From: HXMU1420-2 sp040830545
Lineage (GTDB): Bacteria; Pseudomonadota; Alphaproteobacteria; Rhodobacterales; Rhodobacteraceae
Assembly (NCBI GenBank): GCA_040830545.1
Contig: JBFOMB010000039.1
Location: 1-14,282, forward strand
Length of the DNA: 14,282 nt
Direction: 5' to 3'
The position numbers were made by a program, and so were the translations under genes. This document shows, one piece after another, positions 6,051 through 13,854 of this stretch; position 1 is the first letter of the stretch; each line of letters opens with the position of its first letter. Under the pieces are notes generated by a model. The model did no database searches, was not told where the DNA came from, and saw only the letters and a program-made list of their open reading frames with translations.

Positions 6051-6494
6051 ATGCGCGAAGAGCTTGATCAGATAGACCATCACATTCTGGACATCCTGGG
6101 AGAGAATGCCGACCTGCCAAACAAAGTCTTGGCGGAGCGGGTCGGGCTTTCCCCTTCCGCCTGTCTTAGACGGGTCGCGCGACTCAAGGAAATCGGAGCA
6201 ATTCAGCGAATCGTTGCGGTCGTTGACCCCGATTGCCTCGACAGGAAACTCACCGTCATCGTGTCGGTCAAATTTGAACGGCACGGCCCTCAGCATCGGC
6301 AGCAGTTTTTTAAGCAGCTTGAACGCGAAAAGGCGATTTCACAGTGCTATATGGTGTCTGGCGAAGTCGGCAGCATACTGACCATGAACGTCGCGGACAT
6401 GGAAGAATACACCGAACTTGCTGACCGACTGTTCCACGCGGACAAAAATGTCTCGGCTTTCACCACATATATGGTCATGTCTAGACTGAAGTAA
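6051..6494 (+). CDS. Lrp/AsnC-family transcriptional regulator
   Basis: This 147-residue protein has the standard two-domain Lrp/AsnC layout. An N-terminal helix-turn-helix covers about residues 4-55 (LDQIDHHILDILGENADLPNKV, then LAERVGLSPSACLRRVARLKEIGAI). A C-terminal RAM effector and oligomerisation domain covers about 65-140 (KLTVIVSVKFERHG, CYMVSGEVGSILTMNVADMEEYTELAD, then VSAFTTYMVMSRLK). The family usually senses an amino acid and controls an adjacent, divergent metabolic gene. That gene here is the threonine-synthase-like enzyme, so its substrate or product is the likely ligand. A TTGAAG lies close to the ATG, and an operator-like dyad overlaps this leader, so autoregulation is likely. 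Confidence 0.93.
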   Translation: MREELDQIDHHILDILGENADLPNKVLAERVGLSPSACLRRVARLKEIGAIQRIVAVVDPDCLDRKLTVIVSVKFERHGPQHRQQFFKQLEREKAISQCYMVSGEVGSILTMNVADMEEYTELADRLFHADKNVSAFTTYMVMSRLK

Positions 6495-6510
6495 GCTGCC
6501 ACCTAACCCT

Positions 6511-6535
6511 AAAAGCAGACATTGGGGCTTTTTGC
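6511..6535 (+). terminator. Weak candidate terminator behind the Lrp/AsnC gene
   Basis: AAAAGC is followed about 11 bases later by GCTTTTT, giving a six-base stem that ends in a short T-run about 40 bases after the regulator stop. The stem is short and A+T-rich, so this is only a candidate. Confidence 0.25.
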
Positions 6536-6604
6536 AGCATTGCTCATTTTGGGCTCTCTGCCGCCCTTCTCTGCATGCCTCTCGAATGGTCGCTCCGGCG
6601 CTGG

Positions 6605-6637
6605 CGTACTATTTCGCACCCAGCCGAAAGCGATCCC
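6605..6637 (+). repeat. Right arm of the diverged inverted repeat flanking the PLP/Lrp pair
   Basis: This is the partner of 4549-4581 in inverted orientation, matching at 29 of 33 bases. It lies within a tiny frame starting at 6586 that reads MVAPALAYYFAPSRKRS and stops before 6670. That frame is too short and unsupported to be called a gene. About 2 kb separates the arms, and the pair encloses exactly the two lower-G+C genes. Confidence 0.55.
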
Positions 6638-6688
6638 AGGTGGGGCGATTGCCCTATGGTTTCAGATGATTACTAGTGCTTTGGCTTA

Positions 6689-8989
6689 CTAAGGCTCGTC
6701 CGGCGGTGGGGCGCTGGGGCCGGGGGCGTTTACGGCTTCGTGTGCGGCCCCGGCGACGGCGTTGCGTTGTTCTTCGGTCAGGTGTGCGCCGCCTTCGATG
6801 GCGACCTTCACGTTGCGTTCGGCCATTCGGATGCCATTGGCCTCGAACGCGTCGCGGACCTTTTGGTAGGCATCGCGGCGGACCAGCCATTGTTCGCCCG
6901 GCTTGGTCATGAATTTCACACCGACCACCATGTTGAATTCTTCCATCCGCCGCACGCCCTGTGATTTCAGGGTGCTGAGGATGGAGGACCCGTAATGTTC
7001 GTTTGCCTTCAGCTCGGCCCCGACCTTTTTCACCAGCTTTTTGACCAATTGCAGGTCGGTGTCGAAAGGCACGCGGAATTCAAGCTTCATGATCACCCAG
7101 TCGCGGCTGTGGTTGGTGAGGCTTTTCAGCTCGCCATAGGGCACGGTGTGGACCTTGCCCCTATGGTGGCGGATGCGCATGGACCTGACCGAGATGCTTT
7201 CGACGGTGCCCATCAGGTCGCCGACCTCGATATATTCACCCAGCCGGAACGCGTCGTCGATGAGGAAGAAGATGCCGGCCACGATGTCGCGCACCAGCGA
7301 TTGCGTGCCAAAGCCGATGGCGATGCCGACAATGCCCGCACCAGCGAGGATCGGGGCGATGTTGACGCCTGCGGCACTCAGCACGCTGAGCGCGACCATG
7401 ATCAGCAGCGTGACCATGAGGATCGTGCGCAAGAGGGGCAGGAGCGTGATCATGCGCGCCTCGGGTCCGGGGGCCTGTCCATCCTCGGGCGGTTCATAGT
7501 CGGCAATGCGTTTGTCGATCAGCGTTTTGGCCCAGGTCCAGACCAGATCGGCCAGCAGCAGGGCGACGATGCTGTCAATCAGCACCTCCAGCACGCGGCC
7601 CACGACACTGCCATCGGCGGAGAGGTCAAAGATGTTGACGCCCCAGCCGGCAGACAGCAGCAGCACGGCGCACATGATGAACACGAACCGGGCGGCGCGT
7701 TGCACGATGGGGCGGGTGGCGACATAGGGGTCGGCAAATTCCGGGATGTCGGGTTGTGGTTCGCCCTCGGGCAGGTCGCCGCTGCGTTCGGCGGCGTTGA
7801 ATTCATCCAGCACCTTCTGCGCCTCGGCCCGGTATTTGTCGTGCATGGCGGTGGTGGACTGGTCAAAGAAGTGGTCGATCCACGCCTTCATAAGCCTGGG
7901 GCCGGGCACCACGAGACCAACGATCAGCACCGCCCACATCGCGCCGAACAGACCGGCCAGCCACAGGGCAAAGACCACACCTACCAGGATCATCAGGAAG
8001 TTGCGCCAGATGACGATGGTACGTTGGGGGGTATCCAGTTCACACAACGCCGGGACCCGCCGGAACGCGGCCCAGATGCAGGCCCAGACCACCAGAACCA
8101 CACACAGCGCAAGCGTCACCGTCTGCGCCAGCGCGACCGAGGCGAGGCTGCTGGTGATGTCCATGTCCTGATGTTCGACAACCCGTTGCAGCATGTAGGA
8201 CAGGGTGAAGGCCGACACGACCGCCAGCGCGAGGATGCGCACCATGTTGTGCAGATAGCGCGCGGTGGGCGTGCCGTAGGGGACCAGCCGCAGTTCCGGC
8301 GCGCGGGGGGCCTGCAGGAACAGGGACAGGGTGGTCAGGATACGGAACAGCAGCACCGCGACCAGCAGGTCCAGAACCAGGCTTTCGACCAGGGGATGCC
8401 AGTCGAAGCTGTCAAAGGCACCGATGCTGCCGACGGCGAATATGCCAAGGCCCGCAAAGATGATAGCGGCGCGAATCAAGGCGCCGACGAATTTTTCCGA
8501 CGGGGCGTCCTTGGGGGCCTGCTCGATGCGCAATTGCGGATAGCGCAGGGCCTGACGGTAAAGCCATTCCAGCCCGAAGCCGATCACAAGGAAGATCAGG
8601 ATATACGTGACCGACCGCACCTTTTGCGCATGCGACAGCTCGCTGGTCCAGACGTCCTGCAACGCTTCGGGCATTTGTGGCAGGACCTGCCAGGCGAGGA
8701 TCAGCGACTGCGCACGGTTGGCGATGCGCGCGAGTTGCGTGTCGACCTGTTCGCGAAAGGTCTGGGCCGTGGCGGTGTCGAGCGTGCCGTCGGCATTGGC
8801 GCTGTCGGTGATCCATTGCTGGATCGTGGGGTCGCCCAGAAGCCGCAGAAACTCCTTCACATCGTTGGGGGAAGGGTCCGCGATGGTTTCGGTTTTGGTC
8901 GTGCTGGTGCCGGGGACGAATTGCGCCTGTGCTGCGGTGACGCCGCACAAAAGGGCCAGAAGGGTGAGTGTCAGCCGCAGGATCCTCAT
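6689..8989 (-). CDS. Large MscS-family mechanosensitive channel
   Basis: This 766-residue membrane protein has a signal peptide (residues 1-22, ending AQA) and a periplasmic helical region to about 125. Multiple hydrophobic segments follow at roughly 127-145, 170-190, 203-225, 250-270, 288-307, 330-362, 433-453 and 465-487. The MscS pore module is at about 515-575 (ILAGAGIVGIAIGFGTQSLVRDIVAGIFFL), followed by the beta domain (EYIEVGDLMGTVESISVRSMRIR) and the alpha/beta vestibule to about 730. A Pro-rich tail ends the protein. It belongs with the long MscK/YbdG-like members rather than the ~290-residue MscS. By family knowledge it releases solutes under membrane tension. Its ATG overlaps the upstream stop (ATGA), so it is translationally coupled to the 2Fe-2S membrane protein. 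Confidence 0.92.
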   Translation of the reverse strand: MRILRLTLTLLALLCGVTAAQAQFVPGTSTTKTETIADPSPNDVKEFLRLLGDPTIQQWITDSANADGTLDTATAQTFREQVDTQLARIANRAQSLILAWQVLPQMPEALQDVWTSELSHAQKVRSVTYILIFLVIGFGLEWLYRQALRYPQLRIEQAPKDAPSEKFVGALIRAAIIFAGLGIFAVGSIGAFDSFDWHPLVESLVLDLLVAVLLFRILTTLSLFLQAPRAPELRLVPYGTPTARYLHNMVRILALAVVSAFTLSYMLQRVVEHQDMDITSSLASVALAQTVTLALCVVLVVWACIWAAFRRVPALCELDTPQRTIVIWRNFLMILVGVVFALWLAGLFGAMWAVLIVGLVVPGPRLMKAWIDHFFDQSTTAMHDKYRAEAQKVLDEFNAAERSGDLPEGEPQPDIPEFADPYVATRPIVQRAARFVFIMCAVLLLSAGWGVNIFDLSADGSVVGRVLEVLIDSIVALLLADLVWTWAKTLIDKRIADYEPPEDGQAPGPEARMITLLPLLRTILMVTLLIMVALSVLSAAGVNIAPILAGAGIVGIAIGFGTQSLVRDIVAGIFFLIDDAFRLGEYIEVGDLMGTVESISVRSMRIRHHRGKVHTVPYGELKSLTNHSRDWVIMKLEFRVPFDTDLQLVKKLVKKVGAELKANEHYGSSILSTLKSQGVRRMEEFNMVVGVKFMTKPGEQWLVRRDAYQKVRDAFEANGIRMAERNVKVAIEGGAHLTEEQRNAVAGAAHEAVNAPGPSAPPPDEP

Positions 8990-10149
8990 GACGGTGTTTC
9001 CGCCGTCTGTTCGTCCACGCCGTGCGGGGCGTCATAGTCGAGGTTGGAATAATCGGGGGCGATGACCCTTTCGACCTCCAGCGCGCCGGTGGTCGGTTTG
9101 ACCTGACAGGCAAGGCGTTCGTCTGGGCCAGCGCTCCATCGTGCCAATACCTTGGCCTCCAGCTCGGACGGTGGGGGCAGGGTGTCGCCGCCTGCCAGCA
9201 CGCGCACCCGGCAGGTGCCGCAGCGCCCGCGCCCGCGACAGACGCTGGCATGGGGCAGGTTGTTGTTACGGGCCAGTTCCAGCAGGGTCAGTCCGGCCTG
9301 AGCCTCAAATGACTGGGGGCGTTGCCCGGCATAGGTGATCTGCACCGCGCTGCGCTGCACGCCCCGCAACCGCAGCCAGCGCGCCAGAAAGGCCAGCGCG
9401 ACCAGACCCAGCGAGCCGCGTACAACCGCCCTTTCGCGGCTTTTGGCCTGTTCAAGGATGACAGGGAACTGCGATGGATCGACCGTGGGGCCATTCACAT
9501 TCGGATCGTCGGCCAGCACAAACCCTGCGCCGCCTTCTTCGACCGGGATGATCTGGCGGCCGGCCTCGACATAGCCCAGCATGGCGATGATCGGCAGAGC
9601 CACCACAAACGGGTAGAAGATGCGCATGGTACGGACCGAGCCATCGCGCGATTGCAGCCATGTGAACATGCCGATTGCGCCGTGAATCCAGGCCACCACC
9701 AGCATGACGATCTGTTGCAGCCCGGCGATGGGCGAGTTCACCCAGAACTGACCCAGCACCAGCGGGTAAGTAGGTTCCAGCCCCAGCTCTTTCACTGCCA
9801 TGATACCAAACAGGTGCATGGCCAGCAGGGGCACGATCATGATCCCCGCGATCATCTGGATCATGTCATAGGCGGGGATGCGCAGCGTGTTGCGCCGGTA
9901 CAGCGACCAGAGTGCCAGCGCAAAATGCAGGACCAGCGAGAGTTGCAGCAGAACGTTCAGCGGCAGGAAGGATGACCATATCCCGCTGAGAAACCAGCGC
10001 CAGTCTTCCATCAGTTGAACCGAGATCAGGCCGAGCGCGAGATTGAGCAGGTGCATCGAGATGAAAACAAACATCACGAGTCCCGTGCTGATCATTGCGC
10101 GCAGCCGGAACGACGCGGACCATGTGCCGGTGGCGGTTGTGCTGGCCAA
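8986..10149 (-). CDS. Membrane protein with SdhC-like b-heme region and C-terminal 2Fe-2S ferredoxin domain
   Basis: This 387-residue protein has about five or six N-terminal membrane helices resembling succinate-dehydrogenase cytochrome b. Membrane-located His residues at about 33 (SMHLLNLALG), 75 (LVLHFALALW), 112 (LLAMHLFGIM) and 156 (AWIHGAIGM) could ligate one or two hemes. After a loop and a last helix (about 245-258) comes a plant-type ferredoxin domain (about 268-362) with C304, C310, C313 and C348 (CRGRGRCGTC; LACQV). A similar SdhC-like plus ferredoxin arrangement is known in front of adenylate cyclase domains in rhizobial CyaC, but no cyclase is present here. The start is a TTG behind GAGGGGGG; no ATG precedes the first helix. 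It is coupled by ATGA overlap to the MscS gene. Confidence 0.8.
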   Translation of the reverse strand: MASTTATGTWSASFRLRAMISTGLVMFVFISMHLLNLALGLISVQLMEDWRWFLSGIWSSFLPLNVLLQLSLVLHFALALWSLYRRNTLRIPAYDMIQMIAGIMIVPLLAMHLFGIMAVKELGLEPTYPLVLGQFWVNSPIAGLQQIVMLVVAWIHGAIGMFTWLQSRDGSVRTMRIFYPFVVALPIIAMLGYVEAGRQIIPVEEGGAGFVLADDPNVNGPTVDPSQFPVILEQAKSRERAVVRGSLGLVALAFLARWLRLRGVQRSAVQITYAGQRPQSFEAQAGLTLLELARNNNLPHASVCRGRGRCGTCRVRVLAGGDTLPPPSELEAKVLARWSAGPDERLACQVKPTTGALEVERVIAPDYSNLDYDAPHGVDEQTAETPS

Positions 10150-10203
10150 TTTGACCCCCCTCAGAGCCCGTGCGGGCAGGTGTGTTCCCCAACGGTGTAG
10201 CCT

Positions 10204-10221
10204 CTACTGCCCGGGCGGTAG
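10204..10221. promoter_or_regulatory. 18-bp near-palindrome, candidate operator
   Basis: CTACTGCCCGGGCGGTAG is symmetric except for one base pair (positions 5 and 14 of the element). It lies 55-72 bases upstream of the TTG start of the minus-strand membrane protein, a sensible place for a regulator site. The regulator is unknown; a hairpin in the leader RNA is the alternative. Confidence 0.35.
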
Positions 10222-10384
10222 GGTCAATGTTCTTCTCGCTGTCCGTGGGCGTCAGCGTTTACAGAAAGCCATGCGGATTTTCGCAGACGCAAGCGTCACT
10301 GTGGCAAAGCGCGGACGGGAATTGTCGCTTGAGAAATCATGCGTTAGAGCAGAATTTGGTAAATCTGAACCACTCAATGCTGCC

Positions 10385-10401
10385 TGAAATCAAGGATTTC
10401 A
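10385..10401. promoter_or_regulatory. Perfect inverted repeat upstream of the GMC oxidoreductase
   Basis: TGAAATC and GATTTCA flank a 3-base centre, giving a perfect 17-bp dyad about 110 bases before the GMC start. Its size fits a dimeric repressor such as the TetR-family protein encoded beyond the oxidoreductase, but no matching copy was found in that regulator's own promoter. Confidence 0.3.
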
Positions 10402-10511
10402 ACGCGTTAAGTGATGCCCCGTATTGCAGATGGACCCAATTTCGATCTAGAAAACAACGCTCCGATGTGTGTCGGGCAAACACGGACGCAACGCGCGTGG
10501 AGGCATTCCGC

Positions 10512-12179
10512 ATGTCTGAGGACACGACCAGTTTTGACTATATCGTTGTCGGTGCCGGATCCGCCGGATGCCTGATGGCCAACCGGTTGAGCAAGAACCC
10601 GGCAAACCGGGTGCTGTTGCTGGAGGCGGGCAAGCCGGACACGTATCACTGGATTCACATCCCGGTCGGATATCTCTACTGCATCGGCAATCCGCGTGCG
10701 GACTGGATGTACAAGACCGAGGCAGAGGGGGGGCTGAACGGGCGCAGCCTGATCTATCCCCGTGGCAAGACACTGGGCGGCTGTTCGTCGATCAACGGCA
10801 TGATCTACATGCGTGGCCAGGCGCGGGATTATGACAACTGGGCCCGGCTGACGGGCGAGGATGCGTGGAGTTGGGAAAACGCGCTGAGCGATTTCAAGGC
10901 GCATGAAGACCACTACAGGCTGGATGATGGCGCGGACCCGGTGACGGGGGACAACAGCCGGTTTTCCGATCTGCACGGGCATGGGGGTGAATGGCGCATC
11001 GAAAAGCAGCGCCTGCGGTGGGATGTGCTGGACAGCTTTGCCGAAGCGGCGGTTGAGACCGGGATCGAGAAGACCGACGATTTTAACGGCGGTGACAATG
11101 CGGGTGTGGGGTATTTCGATGTGAACCAGCGGTCGGGCTGGCGGTGGAACACGTCCAAGGCGTTTCTGCGTCCTGTCAAATCGCGGCCGAACCTGACGGT
11201 CTGGACCGAGGCACAGGCCGAAAAGCTGCTGCTGGAAACGGGCGAAGACGGCGCGTTGCGGTGCACGGGCGTGCGCGTCAGCCGCCCGGGCGGTTCCGTG
11301 ACTGTCGCTGCCAATACCGAAGTGGTTCTGTCGGCGGGCGCAGTGAATTCGCCCCAGATCCTGCAGCTGTCGGGCATTGGCCCGGCGGCGTTGCTGCAAC
11401 AGCACGGCATCGACGTGATGATGGATCAGCCTTATGTCGGCGAGAACCTGCAGGACCACCTGCAAATCCGCGCGGTGTTCAAGGTCAAGGGCACCAGGAC
11501 GCTGAATACGCTGGCCAATTCGCTGGTCGGCAAGGCACGGATCGGGCTGGAATACCTGTTCAAGCGGTCCGGGCCGATGAGCATGTCACCCAGTCAGCTG
11601 GGTGCGTTTACCCGGTCTGATCCCAGCCGGACCCATGCGAACCTGGAATATCACGTGCAGCCGCTGAGCCTGGAGGCGTTTGGAGAGGATCTGCATGATT
11701 TTCCGGCGATGACGGTGAGCGTATGCAATTTGAACCCGACCAGTCGGGGCCATGTTCGGATCGCGTCGGGCAATTTCCGCGATGCTCCGAAAATCGCGCC
11801 CAACTATCTGGCCACCGAAGAGGATCGCAAGGTCGCAGCCGACAGCCTGCGCCAGGTGCGCGAGATCATGGCGCAGCCAGCAATGAAGGCCTATGAGCCA
11901 GAGGAATTCAAACCCGGCATCCAGTATCAGACCGATGAAGAACTGGCGCGACTGGCCGGTGACATTGCCAGCACGATTTTCCATCCGGTTGGCACGGTGA
12001 AGATGGGCCGCGACGATGACCCGACCGCGGTTCTGGACCCGCATCTGCGGATGAAGGGTGTTGCGGGCCTGCGTGTGGTTGATGCGTCCATCATGCCCGA
12101 GATCACCAGCGGAAACACGAACTCTCCAACGATCATGATCGCAGAGAAGGCGGCGGGCTGGATGCTGCAGGGACAGTGA
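10512..12179 (+). CDS. GMC-family FAD-dependent oxidoreductase (choline/alcohol dehydrogenase type)
   Basis: This 555-residue protein is of normal length for the glucose-methanol-choline family. FAD-binding GAGSAGC lies at about 14-20 in YIVVGAGSAGCLMANRL, with the acidic end of strand 2 at LLLEAGK. GMC signature 1 is GGCSSINGMIYMRG (89-102) and signature 2 is GAVNSPQILQLSGIG (276-290). The catalytic pair is His491 in HPVGTVKMG and Asn in GNTNSPT (535-537). By family knowledge it oxidises an alcohol to an aldehyde using FAD; the substrate is open (choline-like, polyethylene glycol or aliphatic alcohol). I chose the ATG at 10512 because GGAGG lies 8 bases upstream and the family fold begins there. 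It is convergent with a TetR gene 40 bases away. Confidence 0.92.
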   Translation: MSEDTTSFDYIVVGAGSAGCLMANRLSKNPANRVLLLEAGKPDTYHWIHIPVGYLYCIGNPRADWMYKTEAEGGLNGRSLIYPRGKTLGGCSSINGMIYMRGQARDYDNWARLTGEDAWSWENALSDFKAHEDHYRLDDGADPVTGDNSRFSDLHGHGGEWRIEKQRLRWDVLDSFAEAAVETGIEKTDDFNGGDNAGVGYFDVNQRSGWRWNTSKAFLRPVKSRPNLTVWTEAQAEKLLLETGEDGALRCTGVRVSRPGGSVTVAANTEVVLSAGAVNSPQILQLSGIGPAALLQQHGIDVMMDQPYVGENLQDHLQIRAVFKVKGTRTLNTLANSLVGKARIGLEYLFKRSGPMSMSPSQLGAFTRSDPSRTHANLEYHVQPLSLEAFGEDLHDFPAMTVSVCNLNPTSRGHVRIASGNFRDAPKIAPNYLATEEDRKVAADSLRQVREIMAQPAMKAYEPEEFKPGIQYQTDEELARLAGDIASTIFHPVGTVKMGRDDDPTAVLDPHLRMKGVAGLRVVDASIMPEITSGNTNSPTIMIAEKAAGWMLQGQ

Positions 12180-12219
12180 AACCGGCGGTGAGGTGTGGTT
12201 GTCTGAAAGGGCGGTTGGC

Positions 12220-12837
12220 CTAGTCCAGGTCCGGATCGTGGTAATCCGCCACATAAGACGCGATGAGCCGGTCAATCGCCTTGCGCGCCACGGTGACCTG
12301 TTTTTCGTCAAACCCCAGTGAGGCAACCATTTTCCACGTGCCATACATCTGGGTGACAATCAGGAACCCCAGTTCACGGCAGGCGTTTTGTGACAGGTCC
12401 GGGTAGCTGATCTTGATCTCGTGAGAGAGCACCATCTGCATCAGCTCATACTGTGACTTGAGGTTTTCGCGCACGTCCATGTTCACGGCAGCCCGCGCAA
12501 ACAGGGCATCATAGACCTGATCGTCCACGGGTTTCGGGCTGCCCTTGTCGGCCAGACCGTTGAACCAGAAGTCGATGAACGTGGTCAGGCGTTTGACATC
12601 ATCCGCGTCATTGATCGCGACCATCAGCTTTTCGCGGTAAAGGTCGGCCAGGTAGTTGCACAGCGCCAGCGCCAGTTCATCCGGGTCCTTGAAATAGTGG
12701 CGGATCAGCTGGCGGGTCATGCCGCCTTCGGTCGCGATCTGGTCATAGCCGGGCAGGGAGACCCCGTTTTTCATGACCGCATCGAACAGCGCCCGGACGA
12801 TTTCGGGTCTGCGGATGTCTCGGATCTTCTTGGCCAT
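12220..12837 (-). CDS. TetR-family transcriptional regulator
   Basis: This 205-residue protein has a TetR-type N-terminal DNA-binding domain: RRPEIVRALFDAVMKNGVSLPGYDQIATEGGMTRQLIRHYFKDPDELALAL, with the recognition helix around MTRQLIRHYF (40-49). An all-helical ligand-binding and dimerisation domain follows (about 60-200). The spacing and the 'DQIA...R.Y F' pattern are typical of TetR/BetI-like repressors. I chose the ATG at 12837 (MAKKIRD) because upstream in-frame sequence to 13059 is not TetR-like and a promoter lies within it. It converges on the GMC gene and shares a neighbourhood with a HlyD adaptor, so either could be its target. The ligand is unknown. Confidence 0.9.
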   Translation of the reverse strand: MAKKIRDIRRPEIVRALFDAVMKNGVSLPGYDQIATEGGMTRQLIRHYFKDPDELALALCNYLADLYREKLMVAINDADDVKRLTTFIDFWFNGLADKGSPKPVDDQVYDALFARAAVNMDVRENLKSQYELMQMVLSHEIKISYPDLSQNACRELGFLIVTQMYGTWKMVASLGFDEKQVTVARKAIDRLIASYVADYHDPDLD

Positions 12838-12841
12838 GAGT

Positions 12842-12910
12842 GGAACGTCGCTTTGGTCTGCTGCCTGTTGGTGACAGACTATACCAAGTCGGAACGCCGC
12901 TCCAAGTCGG
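12842..12910 (-). promoter_or_regulatory. Promoter of the TetR-family gene with overlapping direct repeats
   Basis: On the minus strand TTGGAG (12905-12900) and TATAGT (12883-12878) are 16 bases apart and about 40 bases before the start, a good sigma-70-type match. Direct repeats overlap it: CCAAGTCGG at 12884-12892 and 12902-12910 (18 bp apart), and GGAACGYCGCT at 12842-12852 and 12891-12901. The placement fits autorepression. Confidence 0.45.
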
Positions 12911-13021
12911 GGCGGGGAAATGTTTTGGAGTGCATCGTCATATGTGGACAGCTGCGCAACGACGGGCCGCGGCCCGGCCCCTCTCTGCGATTGACGTGCA
13001 ATCGCCTGCCGGTCGATGGAT

Positions 13022-13054
13022 GCGCGGCGGGGCTTTAGCCCCTTGATTCCGCGC
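13022..13054 (-). terminator. Stem-loop behind the HlyD-type gene
   Basis: An inner hairpin GGGGC-TTTA-GCCCC (13029-13042) is nested between outer arms GCGCGG (13022-13027) and CCGCGC (13049-13054). It lies about 10 bases after the minus-strand stop codon at 13063-13065. It is strong and well placed for transcription termination, but lacks the T-run of a classical intrinsic terminator. Confidence 0.4.
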
Positions 13055-13062
13055 AACACGCC

Positions 13063-13854
13063 TTAGCCAAACGGCCCCAGCACGCAACGTGACCCGGCAA
13101 GGATGTCGCCGTCGGGATTGGGCAGGATCAGGCGCAGACCAAACGTGCCGGTGGCCGCGTCCAGGATCGGGTCAATCACGCTGAGCTTGGCCTGACGCGT
13201 TCGGCCATCCTCCAGCACGATCTCCATCACGTCGCCGGTGGACAGCTTGGCCCGTTCGGACATGGGCAGGTAGCTTTCAACATAGAGTGTGTCCAGTTGG
13301 GCAAGGCGCAGGATCGCGGTGTCTTCGTTATAGACCTCGCCCGGGGACATGAGCCGTTCGACGACCACCGCATCAAAAGGCGCGCGGACGCGTTTGCGTT
13401 CCAGCGCAGCCTCGGCAGCGGCGCGTTCTTCGCGGGCGACTTCCTTGTCAAACCGGGCCTTCTGCACCTCGATCTGGGCAACCTCATGGGCCAGTTCCGC
13501 CTCTTCCAGATCGTCTTTGACAGTGAGACCCTGTTGGTCCAGTTTGCGGATGCGCTCGACCTTGATCCGGGCACGTTCGGCCCGGACGGTGGCCAGCCGC
13601 AGGGCCGTATCATCCCGCACCGCCAGTTCCGCCAACGCGAGCCGCGCGCGTTCCTCACTGGCCTCGAATTCGGCGAGCACCTGGCCCTGAATGACGTGAT
13701 CGCTGCGATCGGCGTGCAGGTGCATGACAACCCCCCGCGCGCTGGCGCCCAGATCGACCAACGCACGGCTGGTCACGATGCAATCCTGCGCAAGGGCCGG
13801 AAAAGCGTGTGCTGCCAGAGCGATACCCAACAGGGCAGTTCGTTTGGATACCAT
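13063..13854 (-). CDS. HlyD-type periplasmic adaptor (membrane fusion protein), short form
   Basis: This 263-residue secreted or periplasmic protein has a Sec signal peptide at 1-23 (MVSKRTALLGIALAAHAFPALAQ). A split lipoyl-like domain begins at about 36 (LGASARGVVMHLHADRSDHVIQGQVLAEFE) and resumes at RAPFDAVVVERLMSPGEVY (157-175). Between them lies a long helical hairpin (about 65-155), rich in Glu, Arg and Ala. A beta-barrel segment ends with DPILDAATGTFGLRLILPNPDGDILAGSRC. It is shorter than the usual 350-400 residues, with the C-terminal membrane-proximal domain trimmed. AGGAGA lies 7 bases before the chosen ATG. By family knowledge it bridges an inner-membrane pump to an outer-membrane channel, yet no pump gene is in the window. 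Confidence 0.87.
   Translation of the reverse strand: MVSKRTALLGIALAAHAFPALAQDCIVTSRALVDLGASARGVVMHLHADRSDHVIQGQVLAEFEASEERARLALAELAVRDDTALRLATVRAERARIKVERIRKLDQQGLTVKDDLEEAELAHEVAQIEVQKARFDKEVAREERAAAEAALERKRVRAPFDAVVVERLMSPGEVYNEDTAILRLAQLDTLYVESYLPMSERAKLSTGDVMEIVLEDGRTRQAKLSVIDPILDAATGTFGLRLILPNPDGDILAGSRCVLGPFG

Larger units (their letters stand above)
10150..10511. other. Divergent intergenic region between the ferredoxin-membrane-protein and GMC genes
   Basis: These 362 bases hold no supported gene. An open frame runs through in phase with the downstream oxidoreductase from 10170, but it lacks family similarity before 10512. Dyads present are GCCCG-TG-CGGGC (10166-10177), an 18-bp near-palindrome CTACTGCCCGGGCGGTAG (10204-10221, one mismatched pair) and a perfect TGAAATC-AAG-GATTTCA (10385-10401). 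I found no convincing -35/-10 pair. Composition falls in the right half (about 10320-10460) compared with the flanking genes. Confidence 0.5.

Noticed and set aside
6586..6669. A 27-codon frame MVAPALAYYFAPSRKRS... at the right repeat arm
   Set aside because: It is too short, has no ribosome-binding site or known family, and is better explained as part of the degraded inverted repeat.
6995..9037. A 680-codon open frame antisense to the MscS-family gene
   Set aside because: It lies almost entirely opposite a gene with clear signal peptide, membrane segments and MscS motifs. Its own translation is rich in His, Asp, Gln and Gly with no domain, as expected for an antisense shadow in high-G+C DNA.
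10170..10511. N-terminal extension of the GMC oxidoreductase to 10170
   Set aside because: The extension has no similarity to the family, the FAD-binding fold begins right after the ATG at 10512, and a GGAGG ribosome-binding site is correctly placed only for that start.
12838..13059. N-terminal extension of the TetR-family regulator
   Set aside because: The added 74 residues do not resemble a TetR N-terminus, and a good promoter (12878-12905) lies within the extension.
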